A DNA stretch of 64,000 nucleotides from Lachnospiraceae bacterium. GTDB lineage: Bacteria; Bacillota; Clostridia; Lachnospirales; Lachnospiraceae. Below, piece after piece: positions 34,991 through 43,900 of this stretch; the first letter of the stretch is position 1; each line of letters opens with the position of its first letter. The stretch is taken from contig JAJQBK010000010.1 in NCBI GenBank assembly GCA_021203305.1, positions 27,273-91,272 of the forward strand. The letters run 5' to 3'. Below the pieces are notes generated by a model, which was not told where the DNA came from, searched no databases, and saw only the letters and a program-made list of their open reading frames with translations. The translations under genes and the position numbers were made by a program.

Positions 34991-37900
34991 TTACCTTTCT
35001 TTCTTTTGTTCTTCATCTTCCTCTGAATCCTTCTTCTTTCCTGCGACCAGCAATCTTCTTCTGCGGATTGCAGTGATAGCCAGCGTGACCGCAAAGATCA
35101 CAACCATCGCACCACCGCCGAAGACCAGCAGCGCCTGAAGAGGACTGTCAAAGCCCATATCGAAGATGAAGGAGTACCACGCGGTTGTTACACGGAAGGA
35201 GTATACCGTCACGGTATGGTTGGTATGTCCGATGGACGTATCCTCCGTCACATCCGTCCTGTTGCCGGCTTCATCGCCTGCCGCTACTCTGATGTATATG
35301 GCATTATTTTTATCTTCGTCCACTCTCAGCACATATCTGAAAAGTCCGTCACCGCTTTCCTCAGAAGCGCCGGAGTCCAGATTCAGCGGGGACATTGCGT
35401 ACACCAGAACCGGGCACAGCTGCGAGCTTCCTGAGCCGTCCTCGTCCGCCATCATGTAAACTATCGTCAGATCGGAGACATCGGATACAGAATATACGCT
35501 TCCGGAAAGCTCCTCATCGGTCAGGGTCTTTACCCCATCTCCATTTACTGCCACGTTGCTGTAGCTGCCATCCGCATTCAACTGGTACACGCCGCTGTAG
35601 TATTCCGTGCCATTCTCTGCCGTGTAGGTTGCCGCGAACAGGATGCTGTAGTACTCCAGACGGCTGGTAACGCCGTTGACCTGCATATCGCCATAGCTGC
35701 TTCTGTCCGCCGCTCCAATGCTCAGTTCATTGGTGGTGACCAGAACGCCCAGCCATATCATACTGTCGTTGTCATTGTAGGTAATGGTTACTTCCTTGTA
35801 TTCCTCATCGTAAATCTCATCCTGAGTAATGCCCTGGATGGCTATAACCGGGTCCTCCATATCGATGTTGAATACCAGGCTGATGGCACGGCTCTGAACA
35901 CCGTTTACATCAGCGTTGTCCAGAGTTCTGTAATTCCACATCTCATTGCCTGTGGCGTCCATGGAGTACAGGCGGAGCTCATACTGACCGTTTACATACT
36001 GGCCGCTGTCATCCTTGAAGGCCTCCGCGCCCAGCTGATAGGTCCTGAGCACCCAGCCGAAGGTCTCGCTGCCGCCGTCGGTGGTCTTATTTTCATCGTA
36101 GGAATCGGAGTTCCATGTCCAGACCACTTCCTCTGTGTAAATCAGCTCGTATTCCTCCCCTTCATCGGAGGTGTAGACCGCTGTGGTGTAGCTTCCGTTC
36201 TCCGTCTCCACAGTGTTCGTCTCTGCGGCGCGGATTCTGGAATGAATTCCATTGATGTACAGGTCAATCAGTCCATCGGACAGCACGTCCAGACTGTACT
36301 CGTAAATCACCAATCCGCCTTCCACATCCTGAATGTAGGTGTTGCCCACCGAGGTCAGCACACTGCCGCTGGTTCCGCTGTCTACCATATATACGGAGTC
36401 ATAGCGGTTTATGATAAATGTGACCGTATCCTGACTGGGGTTGCCCGCCAGATCAGTGGCGTAGATTGTCAGCCGGTAAAGGCCGTCCACGCTCTCGGAG
36501 GTATCAGTAATCTGATACCAGGAATAGCTGTCAGTTCCGGTGTAGCTGTCCGTTTCACCCACCAGGTAGCGCAGTTCACTGTAATTGCCGGTTACCGTTG
36601 AGGACGCAAAGGCACTGACCTCCTCATTTCTCTCTCCGGAGGAGATATCCTTGCTGTCAGTATTCCACACCACCTTCTCCAGCTCGAAGGTCACGCCCGC
36701 GCTGGGGTCGATGTTGGTATCATCAAACCAGTCTGCCACGTTGATATTAATTTCGCTGTCCGGGCCGAAGATCGTCTGATCCGCCAGTCCGCCTGCGGTG
36801 ATGTCCACTGTAGGAGCCGTCAGGTCAATGGTAAAGGGATCCACCACCACCTGCACCGCCGGGTTGCCCGCCAGGTCAGTATAATCCACCGTCATGGTGT
36901 AGTAGCCGTCGTCTCCAAAGTACACCTGAGCCGTGCTGGTGTCGCCGCTGGTGCTCCAGCCGCCCTCGGAGGGCACACCGGCCGCCGCGGTCATAACGGA
37001 GTCGGATACATATTTGGCGATGGCCACAATGGCTTCCGCGGAGCGGAAATTGTGCTCCTCGATGGTGATAGTCGCCGTCCTTGCCGCCAGATAATAGTTG
37101 CCGTTCAGGGCGTCATTGTTGTCAAAGACCACATAAATCACAGGGTTGGTCATATCCAGGGTGAAGGACTCCGGTGCTACGCTGCTGCCGTAATCGATTC
37201 CGCTGTTGCTCCAGCCTGCCCGGTCTGTAGTGTCTGCCGTAAAGGTATAATCATTGTCCACGACATAGCTGACGGTGGCCGTCCAGGTATCATCGTCATG
37301 GTTGCTCTCGGAGCCCGAGGTATAGGTCCAGCCGCTGATTACAGCCGCGGACTCGGTCTCAATGTAGGTGGTATCGGGATCAAAGTTTCTCTCTGTTACT
37401 ACCACAGTGGCCGTTCTGGTCTCCTTGAAATAGAACTCATTCTGAGCGTCATTGTTGTCATAGCTGACCGTGATCAGCGGGACAGTCACATCCATACCGA
37501 AGGCATAGACATTTTTACTGCTGTTGGAGTCGTAAGTGGTGCCGCCGTTTCCGGAGTTATCCTCCACCCACACCCGCAGCTCGATGTTATTGTTGTTAAA
37601 TACCGTTCCATCCGGATTGAAGGTAAACGTAATGGTATCGGAATAGGTCAGCTTTTCATTGAGCTCGGACGTATCAGAAGCGAAATCCGTTCCCACGCCT
37701 GAGGTGCCGTAGTCAATATAGTCAACCGAGCCTTCACTTCCGGTGGTACCGCTGCCGCTGGCGCTGACCAGCCCCGGATCCACGGCGACGCCATTCACCA
37801 GTACCTCAAAGTACACCCGGTACAGACCGGAGGAAGCGTACTGGGTATCCGCGTTTCCATAGGGATCCTCCACAGTAGCCGTAATCTGAATGGAGCCATT

Positions 37901-40900
37901 GTAGAGCGGATTGCCCACAGGTCCCGCACCTGTAATCACTGTAGAATAGGAGCTCGGGTAGGACAGGTCTACTACCGCGCCCACACCGTCGCCGCCGGGC
38001 GCCTGCACATCCAGATACAACTTGTTAATCACAGAGCCGTTATAGTAGGAGCCGGTGGAAACAGAGGCAATGACCTCATTGCCCGCACGGTCTTTTACGC
38101 TCAGCAGGGTGATTTCCACTGTCTGCTGTCCGTCAAAGGTGATGGAGGAAACCGCGTTGTTGACGCTCCATCCGCTGGAATCGCTGGCTGTGGTGCCCAG
38201 AGTTCCATAGGTTCTGGTCATATTGGTGTTGGTCGGATCTGTTCCCGCTCCCGTTGTCTTAAAGGTGTAGGCAATGGAAGTAGGCGACATGTCTGAGGTC
38301 AAAATGCTGGCGCTGCCAGTGCTTTCACTCTGGTAAGGCATATTCTTTGTTACCGCCAGCGTGGTCTCCCCGGACTGTACGCCGGAGGAAAGACTGAGCC
38401 TTGCGGCAAAGATTTCCATGGTTCCCGCCAGAATACTCAGATCCAGAACCGGCGCTACTGTATCGCGGACCTTATTGTAGGTCCAGTAAGGGCCGTCGGT
38501 CACCTTCAAAGTTTCCAGATAGGTGTCTGCCTTGGCTTCCTCCGCCTCGCTCTGCACCAGCAGGTTGCCCGCCTTGTCGCGGCCGCTGATCTCGAAGCGG
38601 TATACGCCGTCCACAGATACCGTATCCGTGGTATAAACCTGAGTGGTTGCGTACTGGGTGGTCTTGGTCAGAGTGATGTCCGCCCAGGTCGGTACATAAT
38701 TGTAATAATCCTCTACTTCTCCCGCAAAGGAGGTCACCGCCACATTCACAAGACCTGTGTCGATATTGGTATCCTCAACGGTAAACTGCGCCTTCACATC
38801 CTGATTGTAATATGCGGAGAACAGCTCATCCACCGTATCAGGGTTCGTTTCCAGATCCAGATCCGGAAGCATGGCGGAGGTATACACTGGCGATACGGTA
38901 TCGAGCACCTTTCCCTGGGCCGTATAAGTGGTGCCGCAATCCTCTGTGGTCATGCTCTCGCCGCCCATCAGGCCGTTCTCGGTGATGACCAGTGTGTTGC
39001 CGGCCTTATCCTCGCCGTAAGCCAGATAATGATAGATGCCGTTGTAGGACTCCGACGCCGGAATGGTCCAGCTCTTCACCACATCGCTTCCATCCGCCAT
39101 ATCCGCCTGTGTGGAGCCGATGGCTGTTACTGCCAAAGCCGCGTCCACAGTCTCAAGGCTCTCATCCGCCTCAAAGGCGCGCCCCGCAAAAATCTTGCTG
39201 TAATCCAGGCCGCTCTCGTCATTGAAGGTATAGGTGGTCGTGATGGCCTTATTGTAATAAGCGTTGATCTCACTGCCGTCCAGCGCCTCGCTGTCGTCAT
39301 AATAATAATCATCGCTCAGTGCCGTGTAGGCAATATCCAGCGTGGGCGCCACGGTATCCATGATCTTGCCCAGGGTGGTGTAGGAGGAATATACCTTCGC
39401 CGAAGAGACTTCCGTGGAGGCCTCTCTCACGGCGTTGCTCTGCCCACTGTCATAGCCGTTGATCTGCTCCTCATAAACGTACACCGGGTTGCCCGCCCAG
39501 TCCTTGCCGGACACGGTAAACTTATACTGCCCGTCACCGGTTCCGGTGGTAACGGTCCATGTAATCACATTATCTACTGTCGCGGACGTCGGCTCCGAGA
39601 CCTCCCCATCGCCGATCTGGGTGAAGGTGTAACCGCTGCCCACATAGTCCATATTCAGGTTGGTGTCCGCGAAGGTCAGGAACGCGTTGAAATCTACATT
39701 GTAGTACGCGCCCTCTTCATAATAATAAGTATCCTCCCGCTCCGTGTAGGTGATAGTTACGGTGGGCTGGATGGTATCCATAACCTTGGAATAATAACCC
39801 GTGTAGGGATTGTCCCCATTGTGAACCGTCTCCGTGCCGGAGGTATAGGAATCTCCCGCGGTACCGGAGGTCAAATACTCGGTGACAATCAGTCCGTTGC
39901 CGGCCTTATCCTCCCCGTAAACTTTAAATAAATAGGTGCCGTCATTGTCATGGCCGTCCGCCAGCTCGCTGATATCATCCGCCTCGATGGTATAGCTTGT
40001 GGTCATTTTTGCGGTGGTCGACGTACTTGTCTGGGACTTGATGGTTTCCGCCAGACAATCGTATTCGTCCGCCTGATCCTCGCCATCGTGGCTGTAATTG
40101 GTGAACAGCTTGTTATAATCCAGACTGTAGTCCGTAAAGGTATAGGTGGCCGTGAAGTCCAGATTGTAATAAGCGATGTCACTGTCATCATAGCAATCGT
40201 CTTCATTGTCCGTGGCGGTATAGGTGATCACCACTTCCGGTGCCGTGTTATCAAGGATCTTGCTGTCACCGGTATAGGTGGAGTAAGTACCGTTGTTATC
40301 TACGGTTGTGGTATCATCATCTGAAACGATAGTGTGATCCTCTTCCGCCGACGTTATCTGCTCCTCATACACATATACCGGATTGCCCGCCCAATCCATG
40401 CCGGATACGGTGAAGTAATATACGCCGTCATCATTTTCGTCTGTATCCACGGTCTGCGTCACGATGTACGTGCTGGTTTCCTCATTGTTTTCATCCAACA
40501 CCATTTCGCCTGACTTTGTCAGATCGATTTCGTCCGCTTCATCAACGCCATAGGTATAAACCGCGCCACTACCGTCATACATGTAGTCCGTGTTCAGGTT
40601 GGTATCCTCAAAGAGGTATTCCGCGCTGAAGGATTCGCTGTAATAAACACCTTCCTTATAATAATAGGTAGCGTCCCGCTCCGTGTAGGTCATGATCACG
40701 GTAGGCTGGATGGTATCCATGACCTTGGTGTATACGCTGGTGTAAAGCTCTGAGGCTTCTGTTGTTGCCTCATTACTTGTTTCCCCTCCGGCATCCATAT
40801 AATCCGTCACCGACAGGCCGTTGCCCGCTTTGTCATATCCCAGAACTTGGAAACAATAGCATCCGTCTGTGGTATTATCTGCACTGATAACATAAGTTAC

Positions 40901-43900
40901 CTGTGCCGTGGGAGTGGCGGCACTGTCAACATTCTCAGCAGAATAGCTTGCAAAATCGTCCTCAAACTCACCTTCCGCAATTCCTTTAGCAACATTGACG
41001 GAATTGTTTATTTCCTCCGTATCTATTTCGTCATCAATGTCGGAAGCGTAGATGTATCCAGTCTGCAGACGGTCTGTATCCAGATTGCTGTCAGCGAAGG
41101 TAATGACAGCTGTTAAATCCACATTGTAATACGCGATACCGTTTTCTGTATCATAGTTTAAAAGAGAACCGTCAATCCCCTCAAACATAGTGTTTGAATA
41201 ATCCATGACCACTTCAGGAGCAAAGTTGTCGATGACGCGCACTGCATCCAGAACTGCCACAGTACCAATCTTTTCATCCTCTGATGCTATAACATTGTAA
41301 GCAGCGCCATTGGAAAGTCCGCTCTTCTCTACCTCCAAAGTATTGCCCGCTTTGTCGGTAACTGCAATTGTGAAGATATAGACGTCACTTTTTGTATTAT
41401 TCTCTGGCGTCAGGGTAATGCTGACTGCCTCCTGATCAGATGTATCAATAACATAATCATCAGATTTCAGCGTTGTTTCTTTGTCCTCCTCGGACGTTGC
41501 AGTCTCAACGGCGGAGGCGTTTACGTTAACTTTTCCAGAGTCATAGTTGGTCTCGGTTGTTTCATAATAAGTAGTAAATTCACTGTTATAGTAAACCGCA
41601 TCCTGTGTTTCCCCGTTCAGCTCATAGTCATCTGCGTAATAATTATCTGTGATACTGTCAGTGCTGTCCCAAACTTTTGTCAATTCAGGCGCAGTTGTAT
41701 CCAGAATAAATACAGCCTTATTGCTATTCACATCATCTGACGAAGTATCCTCAAGTACCACCCCGGCGGAAGGTGCGCTTTCAGCACCAACACTATTGAA
41801 AGTCTGAGAACTATTCTCAGCGCTGTCTGTGAGTGAGATTGTCACGTAAACATTTCCATCTGAGAAGGTATCACAAACCACATCATTTGTAATGGTTATG
41901 ACAATTTCGTATACATCGTCTTCATCAGTATCCTCCGAGGCAGCTGTAATTCCCTCCTTATTCCAGTCAGTGTTGGAATTACTAATATCAGAAATACCTG
42001 TTTTACTGCTTCCACTGATGGTGATTTCTTCATTTTCTCCTCCGGTGACAGTGATTTCATACTTCACGGGATTGTCATCGCACAGCAGATTATCATCAAC
42101 AGTAATTTTAATCTCACTATTATCAGCTCTATAATAGACGCCATCGTTTTCGTACTCGATTCCATCCGTCATCACAATGTATGCCGTGGGATCAGTGTTA
42201 TCAAAATTCAATGTCGCCGTTGCAGGCTCAGAGGCGTTTCCACTGAAATCGTATGCGATTACAGTCAGCGTATAAGTTCCTTCCAAATCGTCTGGAAGGT
42301 CAATGCCTGTTTCTGTCACCACTCGTACATCTGCTACACCCTTAAGTTCTTCTGGTGTTGTCTTCGTGACCTCATCGGTATACGAATAGTCCTCTTCACC
42401 ACTCAATACCCAGACAACCTTTTGAATTCCTGAATAATCAAAAGTTTCCGCATATTCTTCCAAAGCATCATATGCAATAAAGCTGAACGTGTGGGTATTT
42501 TTATATGCCAGCCCTCCCGTGACATTATCATCCATACCTTCTTCAACTGAATTGCTATCTATAGCAATATGCACCACAGGCTTATCATCCTCAACCACAA
42601 GGGAGCGAAGAGCGTTTTCAATTGTTATATTGCCTGCGTAATCAGATGCTTTAATGTATAAAGTACCATATGCCGGAATAATTGCAGTAAACTGATATTT
42701 ACCATCTTCCAACGCCACCGGAGATACAGAATTCCAAGCTGATAATACTCCCTCATAATATGAAGCCCACCAAACCTCATCTTCATACAATCCGCTGACT
42801 GCTGTTCCATCTGTACCAGTATCTTCCAGGGTAATGGTGTATTGGATCATATTACTGGTGCTGTTTCCCAAATCAAGACTGTTTGAAGTATTATCGTCTA
42901 TTTCTTTTCCATCAGAATCCACATATACAGCACCTGTCAGTGTAACTGTAGGCGGAGTTTTATCATATAAATACTTAATGCTGACCGTACCATAGAAAAT
43001 ATTTGATGCATCTTCACAAATATAAAGATTATTAAAAAAGCTCCCGCTTTCTATGCTCTCCAGTATGTAGTCATCACTTCCCAAAGTAATTTGGCTATAA
43101 GTGACAGTCCCATCAGCCGATGTATTTTTCTCCCACAGGCTATATCCCGAATTTTCTGAAAGAGACAGACTGACATCAGGGCCGTACCAATACGTTGTTG
43201 AGCTTTCACCTCCATCATCAGTTGTTGTTTTTTCACTTCCCTGAGCAAACGAAATTTCAAAATTGTCGTTGTCGCTTCCATAGGAAAGCTTAAACGTACC
43301 ATCAGTGTCTGTTGTTAAATCCAAAGATACGTTGTCTCCAACAGACACAGGAACTACTTCAATTTCAAAACTTCCATCAACCACAATTTCATAATTACCG
43401 GACAGATCAATAGTAATCCCTTCGCTATCAAGATATACTCCAAAATCATTCCCACTCACATTGTACAAATACAAAGTGCCTGGATAAGAAGTTTCATCAC
43501 CATTTTCGTCAACAACCGTCCAGTCTGCCGCCAAACCACTACTATCTTCGTCTTCTATTGGATTAACATACACATCAGTTCCATCAGGAATATCTGTATC
43601 ACCATTAGAAGCTTCAACAGTGTAAGAAACAAGAGCACTATCATATGGAACTGTTACTTTCCCATCACTATATTTTTCCAGAATATCATATTGAGAAACT
43701 GTAATTCCAAAAGGAATAACAGTCAGCTTTACTTCATCCCCATCTGTTTCCGTGATCTCATTTATTGCATCAATAATTTCATCAGTATTGCCTAAAGTGT
43801 AATTCTCTAACAAGACAGCAAGTTTTTCATTAATGTCGTCATCTTCCGCGTCCTCCACGGTTAATGTCACGCTGCTGCTTTCAGTGGCACTTGCCTCGAT

